A stretch of 64,000 bases of DNA, taken from Eucommia ulmoides (Eukaryota > Streptophyta > Magnoliopsida > Garryales > Eucommiaceae). Made by a program: the position numbers and the translations under genes. The notes below the pieces were generated by a model. The model searched no databases and was not told the origin of the DNA. It worked only from the letters and a program-made list of their open reading frames with translations. Positions 10,881-22,703 of this stretch are shown in pieces. Positions within the stretch are counted from its first letter, which is position 1; every line of letters starts with the position of its first letter. The stretch spans positions 30,267,401 to 30,331,400 of the forward strand of contig CM028326.1 of assembly GCA_016647705.1 (NCBI GenBank), read 5' to 3'.

Positions 10881-12606
10881 TGATAGGTATGAAAAACTTA
10901 TCTATTTCCAATCCAAATTTGTTATTTTTCGAGTACGTTTATAGTTATTTTTATTATGTTTTAATTAGTTTTCATACTTTTTGTATAAATCAGGTGTGGG
11001 GGCAAAAAGATAGGAAACTGGAGCTAAAACGATGAGATCGAACCAAAGCGGTTCGAAGTTACGGTGGATAAACAAGCTCGGAGGCTAAAAGATGAAATAG
11101 GCCCACCGCTTAGGCGTCCAGACCACTGCCTAGGTGGTGAAGAAGCTGAGAAGAGCAAAATATTACTAACGGACGACCGCCTAGGCAAAGATTCCATCGC
11201 CTAGGCGGAAATCCAGCAGAAGACGCAAATGGGCTACTGACAGCCGCTCGCCTAGGCGAAGTTTTCTTTGCCTAGGCGGAAATCCAAAATAATGTTCTCC
11301 CAGTCCACCGCCTACTTTATTGCCTAGGCGATCAGACTGAACCGACCTAACTCCGCCTAGGCGACGAATCCACCGCCTAGGCAAATTTGCCCTGCACAGT
11401 CTTGAGATATTTTTAGATATTTTTGAAATATTTTGGCAATAAATACCCCCCTCTCCTCCCCCTTGGCCGGTGACTCTCTTGGACCCATGGCATTTTGAGC
11501 CCCTTAGGATATATCTAAGGGTATAGTTAGGGATTTTAGTGGTGGAGCTCACATCTCGAAGTGGAGAAGACGGTGAATCAATCGTAGAGTGTTCTTAGCG
11601 GTTTATCTTCGGACGAGGCTAAGTTCTTCGATTATTTTTCCTTATTTATTTATCTTAGGATCATGTGAGCATGTTTAGCTCATTATTTTATTGTATATGC
11701 AACTATGGCCTCGAGTTAAATATGGATTATAGTAGGGATTAACATATAATTTATAAATATGTTGTTTGGATGATTTCGGTGTTTCGTTTGTATTTGTTCT
11801 TCGTAGTTTGATTGTATTTATCATATTGTTTGTTTATCATGCTTGGATTGATAAATGGAGAATACGGGGTTTTGATAAACCCCGGATTCGGATTAAGGTA
11901 AACGAACGCCATGATTCTATAACCCGATCGGGGTTTGAATCGTGGACAATCGATGACGTGGAGCAAAACACACGCGACCTAGGGTCGTTAAGACGTTGAG
12001 GGAGACTTCTTCATTGACTCTAAATTGCATTATATCCCTCGTCTTACACTCAAGAGACGTGGCGAGGGAGTTTTAGAATGGAGATTGTCGATAGGGTAAA
12101 TACAACGCGACGATCCAATAACCCGGGAGGGAGTTGGATTGTGTGCAATCAATGACGCTGAGCAAGACTCATATGATCTAGGGTCGTTAAGACGTTGAGG
12201 GGGACTTCTTCGTTGACTCAAAACCATGTATTCCCCTGTCTTACACTCGGGAGAGGTGGTGGTGGAGTTTACGTACCGAGGTTGTCAAATAGGTCGAACA
12301 ACGTAAACGTGAGTAAATCGAGATCGAACACATATTTGTGAACACGTTAATCCCTATGCAATTCTTCACCCTAAAACATATTAGCATATTAGTGTAGTTA
12401 ATTTAGGATATATTAGTATTAGTTTAATTAATTAATTACATTTGTTTTTTGCCTAGATAAAGTAGGTCATGACAAACGCGATATTCGATAGTAACGACAC
12501 CAATCCCTGTGGATACGATAACCAGATCTTAACGATCACACTAGACTAAAACTTGGACCTAGTAAACTTGCGAGTGTAAGTAGCGGCGTGTTTCACGCCC
12601 CTACCA
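10881..12606 (+). repeat. 3' LTR of element A
   Basis: 1726 bp, with the same start and end as the 5' LTR and similar throughout by eye. It differs by scattered substitutions and a short insertion (near 11800). The TATA position reads CAATAAATA here instead of CTATAAATA. Confidence 0.9.
11105..11390 (+). repeat. Palindrome array in the 3' LTR of element A
   Basis: Same positions and spacing as the 5' array, with point changes. Exact or near CGCCTAGGCG words lie at about 11198, 11249, 11269, 11321, 11354 and 11372. Confidence 0.8.
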
Positions 12607-12611
12607 CATAC
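12607..12611. repeat. Target site duplication of element A, right copy
   Basis: CATAC, identical to 7209-7213. Confidence 0.85.
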
Positions 12612-13265
12612 ACTTAATAATTCTCATAATTAAATATAAGAAATAACATAATTAAACATGATATTACGCAAACAATTATTTTCATGCATAAAAAATGAAT
12701 AACTTAATATAAGAATAATAAATTTGCATAATTTAGCTATAACTATCATGTTATTATTATGCACAAAATATTCTTATAATTTAAGTATAAAATATTGCAT
12801 AATTTAAAAGTATAATATTATGCATAATACTTAATTTTATACTTTTATCCATATATATACACATCCAAAAATTGCATGTATTAATTTGAAAAGAAAAAAA
12901 AAATCATTCAAATATAAATATGAGTATAATTAATTTGAATTTTGCACAATTTTACTTATTTAAATTGTATAATTGAAACCAAAAGCAATACAATATGCAT
13001 AACTAAAATGAGAAAAATTTGACATATTACTAAAGAAATGCTAAAAATGATATTTATTCAAAAAAATCGTCATCGTCAACCTCCAACCAGGTTGCAAAGA
13101 CTCAGTTCAAACCCTCAGATAATTTCTTAATGATTTCTGACATTTGTTTGCATGAAAAACAACTAAAATTCAAACTTTGATTTAAAAAAAAAAAAAAAAA
13201 AAAAAACAACTATGAATGGAGAGCTTCAATGTTTTTACAAAATATCAAGGCAGAGAAAATACAAT
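12612..13265. other. AT-rich leader of element E, second part
   Basis: Continues the leader after insertion A. Very AT-rich, with a poly(A) run at about 13183-13206. No gene. Confidence 0.5.
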
Positions 13266-13372
13266 GCTCTGATACCAAATGTAAGAATAAAATATGATCC
13301 AATTTGAAAATTTATTTCAAAACATCAAGGCAGAAATACTACAATACTCTGATACCAAATGTAAGAATAAAA
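13266..13372 (-). repeat. Duplicated primer-site region of copia element E
   Basis: The minus-strand word TTTGGTATCAGAG, a tRNA-Met-type copia primer site, occurs twice (about 13268-13281 and 13350-13363). Each copy is embedded in the same surroundings (TACAAT, then ATGTAAGAATAAAATATG). The spacing is about 82 bp, so this is a short tandem duplication of the LTR/primer junction. Confidence 0.7.
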
Positions 13373-13388
13373 TATGATCCTAAATACG

Positions 13389-15633
13389 TGTTGGCCCAGT
13401 GAGCTACCCAATAGGAGGGATGAATTGGGTTGGTATAAAAAATTAAATAATTAAATCTTTCCACACTTAAATTATCAAATAATCAATTATTATCTTTGTT
13501 ACACAGTGAATAAATATTTATATTCTAAGTGAATACCCAAACAGAATATGATAAAAATAATAACAAAGCAGCACACTAAGATATATCATGGTTCAACAAG
13601 CTAGCCTTGCTTAATCCAGTCCCCCAATCTCCCCGGAGATTCGTAACCACTAAACCCTTGATCCTTTTACCAGATAGGAATCAAACCTTACAATTTTATT
13701 TTTCATAGGCTAAGAAAGAACTATATCTTTTTAAAGACTAACCTAATCCTTTTAAAGGTTAAAGACCAAACCTAATCTTTTTACAGGCTAAAGATCAAAC
13801 CTCACAACTCTCACAAGTATCATTTTTGCAGGTAAGGACGGAACATTTACAATTCACTCAATTCAATTCAAGAAGAATCAAAACTTAGTTCTTTTCAAGG
13901 AAAACGAATAACCTAATTTTTTATACTTAGGAAAAGATCAAACCCTATTCTTTTACAAGAAAAGATTGAAACCTAACTACCCTGACCAGACATGGGCACA
14001 ACCATGTCTAATCCGCTCAAATTCACAAATACAAAAAATAATGAGTTTCTTCCCACAAGGATCTACCACCTTAATACAGTTATACGTGATTAATATCCCA
14101 AAATTTACTACACAATAGATACAATGCGAGTCAAATTAATATATGATTACAAATAAGTATGGGTAGCACAAATTAAAGCACGTAATCAGATAAACACAAA
14201 AAAAATTATACTCTTAAAATTGAAAACAATTTTTCAACGATTTTAACAACCAAACAAATATAATAATATGAAATCACAATAAGGAATAACAGCTTGGAAA
14301 GATCTCACCTAGATAACACCAAAAAATATAAATAGAATCGCAAGACAGCACAAATCGGTGACTCCAAAACAATTAGCGCTTTAGATCAAGAACGTAACAC
14401 AATACTTTCTCGAATGAATCTCAGCAGAATGATAAATCTTAGAAAATCTTAAAAACTGATGTTATTGATATAATGATCACAATCCCACAGGCTTAATTAC
14501 ATCGACCAGCATCAAGCCCTCCAACGACTACTTTTCAAAAGATATGCCTCTTAAAGACACTCTTAGACCCCATATAATAATTCATTTCAATTCTGGAATA
14601 TTTCACTTAAAAATAATGTTCAAAACTCTCAAATAAGTCCATCTCAATTATCAGTCACAAAGATAGGAAGTATTTAACTAACCAAATTGCGATAATCATT
14701 TAATATGTGAACCAAATCAGTATAAATTCAAAACATATGGACCATATCTTCAACAAGATCAGATCTCCCTAATTTCTCTCTTGGAATCATAAAAAATGGC
14801 TAGTTTTTTACCATAAGACCAAGATCTTCGAAATCTCAAACGAAACAGTTGATTGACCGATCCCAGGCCTATTGGTTGAGCAATTGAGACAGCGTGTAAG
14901 CCAGGCCAAACGAAACACCCAGTCGATTGACCGATTAGTTCAGAGAGTTTTTCCAGCCATTTTCCAGCACAGTAGGTTGATCGATTGGCTTCCAATCGTT
15001 GACCAATCAGTTCAGAGAGTTCATCTTCTATTCCATTACACCCATCAGTTGATCGATCCTTTCTTGGTCGGTTGACCGATCGATGCAAGATCTACAAAAT
15101 TTTCTCTGAAACCTCACTATTTTAATCAATTGACCAATCATTTTCTGATCAGTTAACTGATTGATACTGGTTAGTCAATTCTATCACCAATTTTTGCTCC
15201 AAAACTCAAAGTTTGATTCAGTTAACCGATTGTTTTTTCTCGATTAACTGAATTGACCCTAAACTTCAACTTTAAACATGATTTTCACTTAGATCAATTT
15301 TATTTTTCAATATCACATAAGAGCACATATTTAATCACTAATTAGGATCCTAAAATTCATTATATCAACACACAAAAATATAATTCACTTAATAGTGTCG
15401 TGTATGATCATAATTTGGGTTGCATTAAGAGTATAAGAGTATTGAGTTTTTTTCACCTAATTTCTTCAGAATCTTCAAGACTCTTCATTTCTTTATTGTC
15501 CATCTTTGCACCCTTGATATTTTCTTCTTAATACAATCTTTAAATAGAACTCTTTTTTAGAAACACTCAACAAATACATTAGTTCCACCAAAAAATTAAC
15601 CTTTAATTGTTCATCGAAATCTCGAGATCAACG
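13389..15633 (-). mobile_element. Solo LTR H1 of the F family, minus strand
   Basis: 2245 bp, TGTTGGCCCAGTGAG at the left end. On the minus strand it begins as the F LTR does (GTTGATC..., then ATGAACAATTAA). It is flanked by ATACG at 13384-13388 and 15634-15638. There is no internal region, so it is a solo LTR left by recombination between two LTRs. The minus-strand terminal T appears mutated to C. Confidence 0.8.
14850..15260 (-). repeat. GTTGACCGATC-like motif array in solo LTR H1
   Basis: About ten related words (GTTGATTGACCGATC, GTCGATTGACCGATT, GTTGATCGATTGG, GGTCGGTTGACCGATCGA and others) lie at the position equivalent to the GTCGAC array of F. CAGAGAGTT-like spacers recur between them. 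Confidence 0.7.
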
Positions 15634-15638
15634 ATACG

Positions 15639-16064
15639 AAATCAATAAACTAAAGGATCAAATTAACTAAAAAAATCCCAAGAAATTTTTTCCTCTGGTT
15701 ATTGATGCTCTCAATCACAAAATCATTATTTTCTCTTACTTTTGGCTCTTCTAAGCTTTCGAAACACTCACAATAGATGGTATATTTTCTTGAAATGTAG
15801 TGCTTGAACTTAGGGATCAAAACATCTATTTATAACCTAACTTCCATCAAGATTTAATGGTCATTCTTACTGTTAACATAGAAATGGTTACAAAAACTTA
15901 AGAAAACATTTGTAATGTAAAAAATTTAAAAGTCATTTGTGACTTAAGCTTAAATGTAAAAACTTAAGAAAATATTTGTAACTGAAAAAAACATTTGTAT
16001 CTTAAACTTAAATATGGATCACCAATACCAAAAACCAATTTCAAATTTTTTTTACATTATATAT
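15639..16064 (-). repeat. LTR remnant of copia element E
   Basis: Sequence between H1 and I that continues the E LTR. On the minus strand it has a TATA-like GGTTATAAATA (about 15825-15835). Short repeats of ACTTAAGAAAA-type occur at 15895-15990. Its outer end cannot be placed. Confidence 0.45.
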
Positions 16065-16460
16065 ACGGATACATAAAAATGGAAGCATACCGTTCGGATT
16101 CGGAAGACTCATTTACAACCCGCTCCTCATTTCTTCTCTCATCGATAAGAAAAATACTAATAGAGTATTTTTCGATAATAATCACACACTCACTAATCAA
16201 GGCCACTCAAATTATCTGTAATCTGATGGAATAGAAATATTATAGGTATCAATGCATATTTATAAAGAAAATCCCAAATGGTGTGTCTGTTCCAAAGGGT
16301 GTCTATCAAAAGGGTATGTCCATTTCAATGGGTATCTACCGAATAGATATGATCCTTAAGACCAAGAGGTGCACCAATTCACATAGTGACTATCCATGAA
16401 ACATGAGGCCCATGTGGAAACATCCTGCCGCAAAATAAAATACTCGTCTATGCTCCAAAA
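16065..16460 (-). repeat. 3' LTR of copia element I
   Basis: Matches 22298-22703 over its length: the blocks ACATAAAAATGGAAGC, TATTTTTCGATAAT, GGGTATGTCCATT and GTGACTATCCATGAAACATG occur in the same order. The outer ends are less alike. Confidence 0.75.
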
Positions 16461-16559
16461 TAATTCATTCAAATTAAATTAAGCATTTCTAACCCCTCTA
16501 GGGTTTAAAACTCAGAACATGCTTAATCTCCTTTGCAGTAGCATGCTTATTTTCAAAAA

Positions 16560-16612
<53 letters not shown>

Positions 16613-17380
16613 AGTTTGAAAAATAGATTTATATGTGGTGGCCACCATTAAGCACCGTACAGTGCAATTTTAACACGATGTGTTACTAAATTGTCTTCCT
16701 TTGATTCTCATGTTACTCAACTTCTATTTGACTACTTTCCTAGACATGTCCCTTTAGCCGCATCATTCATGGCCATGGATAACAAACTAAAGTAATAACA
16801 TCAAATTTCTAAATTATAACATAGTTCAAAGTCATAAGGGCAGAACTAGATCATATTAATGATCAGCATATATAAGGCTCACACAGTGAGAAAGCAGGGA
16901 TCCATTTTCACTTCCTATGTAGTCATCTTAAAGCACATGTAGTATGATTTACATGCTAAAGTATTAGACTCACAATAAAAATGAGCATGTCAATCTAAAT
17001 TACCGTACGAATCTAAGTCCAATCACTATATAAGTGATTGACTTAAGAACTTCAAGCTGGTATCTCCTCGAGTATCCACTTGAAATCTCACATACGGCAA
17101 TTCTCAAGCTACATAAAATATGGGAAACTTTCATGTTCAGTTTTTCATAAGCATCATCTTGACTCATCCAAGGCGACATTGTAAAGAATTCTCTAATTTA
17201 ATCTTCAGAATTCTAAAGTCTCATCTCGCACGCTATCTCAACGTCAAGGCTGGTTGTTGTGTGAGTAGCCAACTATTTAGCCTAGTGACATCTACCGTCA
17301 TGGTAATAATATGTGCTATAGCAAATATCCTAATTCATCATACTTTTAATGAATGCAAATAAAGTATAAAATTGTAAATG
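16461..17380. other. 3' non-coding part of element I
   Basis: Between the RNase H remnant and the 3' LTR. It contains an (AT)n microsatellite at about 16564-16607. No convincing protein. Confidence 0.5.
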
Positions 17381-17890
17381 TGCATCGTGATATTTAGGAT
17401 CCTTGTCATATGCGAGGGCAACCATACTATCACAATGTATGATTACAAAATCTGCAGAATGTGGTACTATCTCAAGACTTTCTAAAAATATTTTTAACCA
17501 AACAACATCTTGAACTTATGAAGCACAAGCAATATATTTTGTTTCCATAGTAGATAGTGCTATGCAGGATTGCTTTTTGCTACATCACGAAATAGCACCG
17601 TTGCTAAGTATGAAAGCATATCCTGATGTTGACTTACGTTCGTCTAAGTCACCACTTCAATCTGCATCAATATATCCTTGCAAATGTATATTTCCACTAC
17701 GATAGCAAAGCATATAGTCTGTGGTTCCACGAAGGTACCGCAAGATCCTTTTAACTGTTCTCCAATAAACAATTACTAGATTGCTTTGGAAATGACTAAC
17801 CAACCCCACAGAATAACATATGTCTCGTCGTTTACACATCATGGCATACATTAGGCTTCCAATTACACTTTCATATGGTATATAGGACAT
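17381..17890 (-). pseudogene. RNase H region of copia element I, broken
   Basis: The open piece 17657-17890 reads SYIPYESVIGSLMYAMMC, the usual junction after reverse transcriptase, then RILRYLRGTTDYMLCY and GYIDAD. After a stop it continues as a degraded copy of the KSTSG, SWCSKKQ and LSTMETKY blocks down to about 17390. The standard copia RNase H order is kept. Dead copy. Confidence 0.75.
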
Positions 17891-17893
17891 CTC

Positions 17894-18769
17894 TTATTTT
17901 TCAGCATTAGTTCTAGGACAAAGATCAAGACTCAATGTACTACCATTCTCAATAGGAGTGTCTATAAGCTTAGCATTATGCATTCGAAATCGTTCAAGTA
18001 CCTTCCTGATATAAGTCTCTTGAGACAAAGTAAGAAGTTTCTTATAATGGTCTTTAATAATTTTAACACTAAATACATAATTTGTTTCACCCATGTCCTT
18101 CATATCAAAAGTAAAGGATAACCACTCTTTAGTAGAGACAGTAATCCATATATCATTTCCTGCCAATAAAATATCGTCTACATACAGAGTAAGGATAATA
18201 AAACTCTTCTCTGACCGCTTTATATAAATACAATGATCTTCCTCAATCATGATAAAGCCAAAAGTAATTATGACTGATGGAATTTGAGGTACCATTGTCT
18301 AGATGATTGTTTCAGGCCATAAATGGAACGTTTTAGCTTGTACACTTTGCGCTCTTGTCCCTTCGACACAAAACCAATAGGTTGATCCTGATCTAGTTCT
18401 GCATTAAGAAAAGCAGTCTTAACATCTATTTAAAAAATCTCTAGATCCAAATGGGCGACAATGGTTAGGATTAGGCGAATAGAGGCAAACCTAACAACAG
18501 GTGAAAAAGTTTCCTCGTAGTTTACACCCTCTTTTTGAGTGTAGCCTTTCACCACGAGATGAACTTTGTACCTATTAATAGGTCCATCTGCCTAACGTTA
18601 AAGCTTTGAAACCCATTTGTTTCCAATAGATTTTTCGTCCAAGCGAAAGATCAACTAGTTCCCATACTTGATTCTTTTGCATAGAACTAATCCCATCTTC
18701 CATTACGGTTATCCATTCTTTAGCAGCAGACGACGATAATGCCTCGAGCCTTCCTCTAATAAAGAACAC
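17894..18769 (-). pseudogene. Reverse transcriptase of copia element I, broken
   Basis: The piece 17894-18295 contains the intact catalytic box LYVDDILLAGND and the DMKDMGE and LSQETYIRKVL blocks. The piece 18575-18769 is the N-terminal EWITVMEDGISSM / NQVWELVDL segment. The middle part (18296-18574) has lost its frame, including the AFLNGDL and YGLKQA boxes. It should synthesise element cDNA, but the frame is interrupted. Confidence 0.8.
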
Positions 18770-18989
18770 ATGAAAAATTCCTCATCAATCCCAAATACAC
18801 ATCGAGGAATATTTTTACGTTGACTTCTATGCAATTGAAGTATTTGAGAATTATTTTTGTGGTACACTCCAACTATTCTCTAAATCTCTCCCACTATCCT
18901 CGATGACGATTGGCGTACTTGTAGAAGGACGAGGATTAATTTCTCCACCCTCGCAGAGTGATGGTGTAGAGTTATCATTTGACTCATTC

Positions 18990-20094
18990 AACTCATAAAG
19001 TTCTTTACTACCTCTTAGTTCACCTCTTCTTGGAAATGCATTTCCATAAATTCGACATCGCTTAACTCAATCTCAGTCAGTACGCTATCAGAACGTTCAT
19101 GTAATATCACATATCCTTTAGAGTGATTAGGATGTCTAAATAATGTACACTTTTGAGATCTAGGGCCCAATTTTTCATGTGCATCTGATGTAACATGAAC
19201 ATAACCTGCAGATCCCCATGGTCGCAAGTGTTCTAATTCTGGTTTGAAACAAGTCCATAACTTATATGTTGTAGATGGTACTGACTTGTAGGGCACTCTA
19301 TTAAGGATATAGGTTGTTGTCAATAAAGCATCTCCCTAGAAATTGATTGGTAGATTAGCATGTGCCATTGTTAACCTAACCATATCCAATAAAGTTCGAT
19401 TCCTACACTCAGCTACTCCATTTTGTTGTGGAGTACCAGGAATCGTCAACTGTCTAATTATGCCTCTATTATCACATAAGTTCTTGAATTATTCAGACAA
19501 ATACTCACATCCTCAGTCAGTACGTAAAATCTTGAGATTTTTACCTCTTTGATTCTCAACTAAATGAACAAATCTTTAGAAGCAATCCAATGCCTCTGAT
19601 TTTTTAGAAATGAGATAAACATAACCAAAACGTGAGTAATCATCAATGAATGTGATACAATAATTAGCACCATGTCGTTCCCTAACATTCATAGGTCCAC
19701 AAATGTCACAAGGGACTAACTCTAAGGGAGATGTAGCCCTTCTAGCCTTACTAAAAAGCTTTCTTGTGGCCTTTCCAGCCAAACAAGATTCACAGACAGG
19801 TAAGTTAACTCTAGAGATTGGACCTAAAAGTCTTTCTAAAGCTAACCTTGTCATTCTGTCTTGCCCAATATGACTAAATCTTGAATGCCATATAACAGAT
19901 GTAGATGTAATAGAATCATTATTACTAGAAGTCAAAAATGTATGAAAATATAATGAATTATCAACATCTAGTATATAAAATCCATCTACTATGTGTCCAC
20001 TACCATAAAACACGGAGTTTAAATAAAATTGAACAGAGTCTATATTGAAACTGAAAGAAAAACCTAGTCTGGCCATGGCTGCAACAGACATCAA
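18990..20094 (-). pseudogene. GAG_pre-integrase and integrase of copia element I, broken
   Basis: The piece 19576-20094 (172 codons) has the HHCC-type domain (WHSRFSHIG and CESCLAGK) followed by the integrase core start CDICGPM and FIDDYSRFGYVYL. The rest runs through ILRTD, PQQNGVAECRNRTLLDM and, at 19015-19323, the C-terminal YILNRVPYKSVP and WGSAGYVHV blocks. At least three stops interrupt it, including one after ILRTD. The two aspartates and the glutamate of the catalytic triad can still be read. Confidence 0.75.
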
Positions 20095-20099
20095 GTTTT

Positions 20100-20556
20100 A
20101 TCGAACTCTAGGAGCATATAGAACATCATAGAGGAGCATGGTGCATTCAGAACACATCTTTAATTGATAGGTTTCAATTCTTGTCATATCTTCGCTTGTG
20201 TTATTCCTCATGTAAATACGTTGACTCCCAATTAGAATTCTACGATACTCAATGAACCATACTCGATCTTTTGCGATGTGTCTTATTACTTCAGTATCTA
20301 CAATCTAATCAGGAAATAAATTATCAACCCAGACATGACTGCACATATTGGCATCATTTTGAAAGACAGAGTTGGTTTATACCTTCTTCGACTCAGTGCA
20401 TCCACAAGCGAAGTGACCAAATTTATCATAGTCGTAACACTTCAGCTTAGACTTGTCCTTCTTTCCTCTATGCTTGCATTTTTTATACTTTTTGTCCTTT
20501 CTCTTTTTATAAGCAGATCCTCATATTCCTTTTTATCGTGCTTTGTCCGGCCACTT
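20100..20556 (-). pseudogene. Zinc knuckle and protease region of copia element I, decayed
   Basis: At about 20450-20390 the minus strand reads KCYDYDKFGHFACGCTE, a CCHC knuckle whose second cysteine is tyrosine. Below it lies a protease-to-integrase linker (YRRILIGSQ, LYDVLYAPRVR) broken by stops. The DSG motif of the aspartic protease is not recognisable. Confidence 0.6.
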
Positions 20557-21078
20557 TCACTTGGACCCAAATGTCTGGCGATGGCTAGACTTAGTGACAA
20601 ACATAGAAGTATTGTCTTGTGCCTCCAATTCCAAATGACGTTGTAATTGGGTAAAAGTTTTGATAGTTTCATTGTGCATCATTGTCAGCTTCATTTGCTC
20701 CCAAGAATCAGGCAAAGAATGAAGCACAGTAAAGATCTGTTGCTCATCAAATATATTGTTACTAGTTGCCTTTAGGTCGCGTATCATAGCCAACATTTTT
20801 CGAAGATGCTCAACCATCTTTGTTTTGAGAGACATCATATAAGTTTCAAATTTAAGTGTCAAGGCTCGCAACCTAGTTACTGATGTACCGGCAAATGCCA
20901 ACTTCAAGGCATTCCACATCTCTAATGTGATGGCATAACCTTCATAATCACCAATCAAATAATCGTGCATATAACTTAACATATTAAATCTTGTACTACG
21001 ATATTTCTTGACCCAATTTTGATATATTTCCATCTCAAGCCGATATTGGGCAGAATTGCCTTTAGGAGGTGATTTCAT
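20557..21078 (-). pseudogene. Gag (UBN2-type) of copia element I
   Basis: A 173-codon open piece typical of copia gag: MWNALKLAFAGTSVTRLRAL, then an MRDL-like block (MIRDLKATSNNI), the SLPDSWEQMKLTM box and LQRHLELEAQ. Gag forms the particle around element RNA. The start at 21078 is the first ATG of the open piece, and the true N-terminus may lie further upstream. It is followed by a frameshift before the zinc knuckle. Confidence 0.75.
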
Positions 21079-22290
21079 ATTATGTGTGAGTATTTCCAGA
21101 ACCTCTCACTCATTTAGGAGATACTGGATCTTACAATGCCAAATATTGTAGTTATTTCCATCTAATTTCTCAACTTTAGCAAGGTCCGTTACTATATTCG
21201 TTAAATCTATTTCACTATATTTTATGCACATTTAGGATATTAACAAACACGCTTATTGTTTTGCCTCAATAATCGAATCTAAAAAATAATACATATCTCT
21301 ATAGTACAAGATCAAAAACTTTGTTATACTCACAATAATCTCTTGTATTTATAAATTTAGATATCATTTTTAGATACATTATGAGCAAAATAAAAAATAA
21401 GAAAAATATATCTCAACTCATTATTACCCACAAATTTTAATTTCATACTTTTCTATATAAAGATGATATGTATACGTATACCAAAATTAACTTAAAATGA
21501 AACTTTAACACATAATGTTGATAATTAAATAAAATCATATTTCATGATATGGTATACAACTAAGCATATTAATAGGTACGTTGTGAAGGTTATATATAAA
21601 TAGTGAGAAAATATCAACGCATTGGTTGTGTTCGCCAAGTGGTTGTAAGGTGTTGCTCTATAGTCAATGGTCCAAGGATCTAAACCCCCTTAGGCAGTTT
21701 TTACATGAAATCTTTTTATTACTTCGAAAAAATATGTAACAATAAAGTCACACCTCCAATGAAATCTTTTTATTACTTCGAAAAAATATGTAACAATAAA
21801 GTCACAAGTCACACCTCCAATGAAATCTTTTTATTACTTCGAAAAAATATGTAACAATAAAGTCACACCTCCAACTGTTATCACATTAACACAGAATCGA
21901 CATAATGTTTCGGTCTAGGTGTGTGAATCAAATATTTAAATAAATAAATAAAAAATATGGTGTTTCATTAAATAAACGAAACGACGTCATTTTGTATTGT
22001 CTTTTTCACTGTTCTAGAACCAAAACTAGAAGAATTGCCATGAACAGGGACGCAATTCTATGTTTTGTTTTTTAAACTTCCAAAAATTATATAAAATTAA
22101 CCGCAAGCATAAATTTTATGAAATTTATATTGTTGAACTCGTAATGAAACATAGAATTTTTATATATAAAAATTATTCAAAAATTAAAATTTTCAAAAAA
22201 AACTATTTTTGGCCATTAATGGAAAAATATGAAAACTATTGTTCATACACTATAACAACATGATTCGGCGAAACGAGTCTATAAATTTCT
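21079..22290. other. Leader of element I
   Basis: AT-rich non-coding stretch between gag and the primer site (minus-strand TTGGTATCAGA at about 22287-22297). It contains the three-copy minisatellite at 21705-21873. Confidence 0.5.
21705..21873. repeat. Three-copy tandem repeat in the leader of element I
   Basis: Copies start at 21705, 21759 and 21820. Each begins ATGAAATCTTTTTATTACTT and ends CACACCTCCA. Lengths are about 54, 61 and 54; the middle copy has a 7-bp duplication of GTCACAA-type. The copies are almost identical, so the duplication is recent. Confidence 0.9.
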
Positions 22291-22297
22291 GATACCA

Positions 22298-22703
22298 ATA
22301 TAGATAAATGCAAAAACATAAAAATGGAAGCGTTTCTTTTGGATTCAGAAGACTTGTTTACAACTCGCTCCTCGTTACTTCTCTCGTCGGCAAAAAAAAA
22401 TACTATTAGAATATTTTTCGATAATATCCACACACTCACTAGCCAAGGCCTGTCATATTATCTATAATCTGATAGAATAGAAATATTAGAAGTATCAACG
22501 CATATTTATAGAGAAAATCTCAAAGGGTATATCTGTTCCAATGGGTGTTTATCGAAAGGGTATGTCCATTCCAATGAATGTCTACCGAATAGACGTGATC
22601 CTTAAAATCAAAAGATACACCTATTCACATGGTGACTATCCATGAAACATGGAGCCCATGTGGACGCTCCACGGGTCGACCCGACCCGCTCTATAATCCA
22701 ACA
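22298..22703 (-). repeat. 5' LTR of copia element I
   Basis: About 406 bp. On the minus strand it starts TGTTGGATTATAGAGC and is followed by the primer site TTGGTATCAGA. It carries a TATA-like CTATAAATATG (minus strand, about 22500-22510). Confidence 0.75.

Larger units (their letters stand above)
7214..12606 (+). mobile_element. Complete non-coding LTR retrotransposon A (LARD-like), 5393 bp
   Basis: Both LTRs are present (7214-8914 and 10881-12606), each starting TGATAGGT and ending CTACCA. They are flanked by the 5-bp target duplication CATAC (7209-7213 and 12607-12611). A degenerate primer site follows the 5' LTR and a purine tract GTTTGGGGGTAT precedes the 3' LTR. The 1966-bp internal part has no reading frame above about 90 codons and no retroelement domain, so the element must be mobilised by proteins made elsewhere. 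The primer site resembles the complement of a tRNA-Asp 3' end, as in plant Tat/Athila gypsy elements. Element B is a relative on the other strand. Confidence 0.9.
2701..16064 (-). mobile_element. Decayed Ty1/copia retrotransposon E, minus strand, host of several nested insertions
   Basis: Read on the minus strand: LTR remnant (16064-15639 and 13388-13368), tRNA-Met-type primer site (about 13270), a long AT-rich leader, gag with a degenerate zinc knuckle (6640-5880), GAG_pre-integrase, integrase, reverse transcriptase and RNase H (ending 2723). It is interrupted by A (7214-12606), H1 (13389-15633) and I (16065-22703). Its 3' LTR is not seen because D begins 22 bases past the RNase H stop codon. 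Stops and frameshifts occur in every domain, so E is the oldest layer of the nest. Confidence 0.75.
16065..22703 (-). mobile_element. Decayed Ty1/copia retrotransposon I, minus strand
   Basis: Two short LTRs (16065-16460 and 22298-22703) enclose, on the minus strand, a primer site, gag, protease region, integrase, reverse transcriptase and RNase H. TATAT occurs next to both outer ends (16060-16064 and 22704-22708) and is a possible target duplication, but in AT-rich sequence this is weak. Several stops and frameshifts are present. Relative to E it is a later insertion, within the LTR of E. Confidence 0.8.

Noticed and set aside
11181..11552. 123-codon open frame on the minus strand
   Set aside because: It overlaps the palindrome array in the 3' LTR of A. 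The GC-rich words keep it open by chance, and it is not conserved in the 5' LTR.
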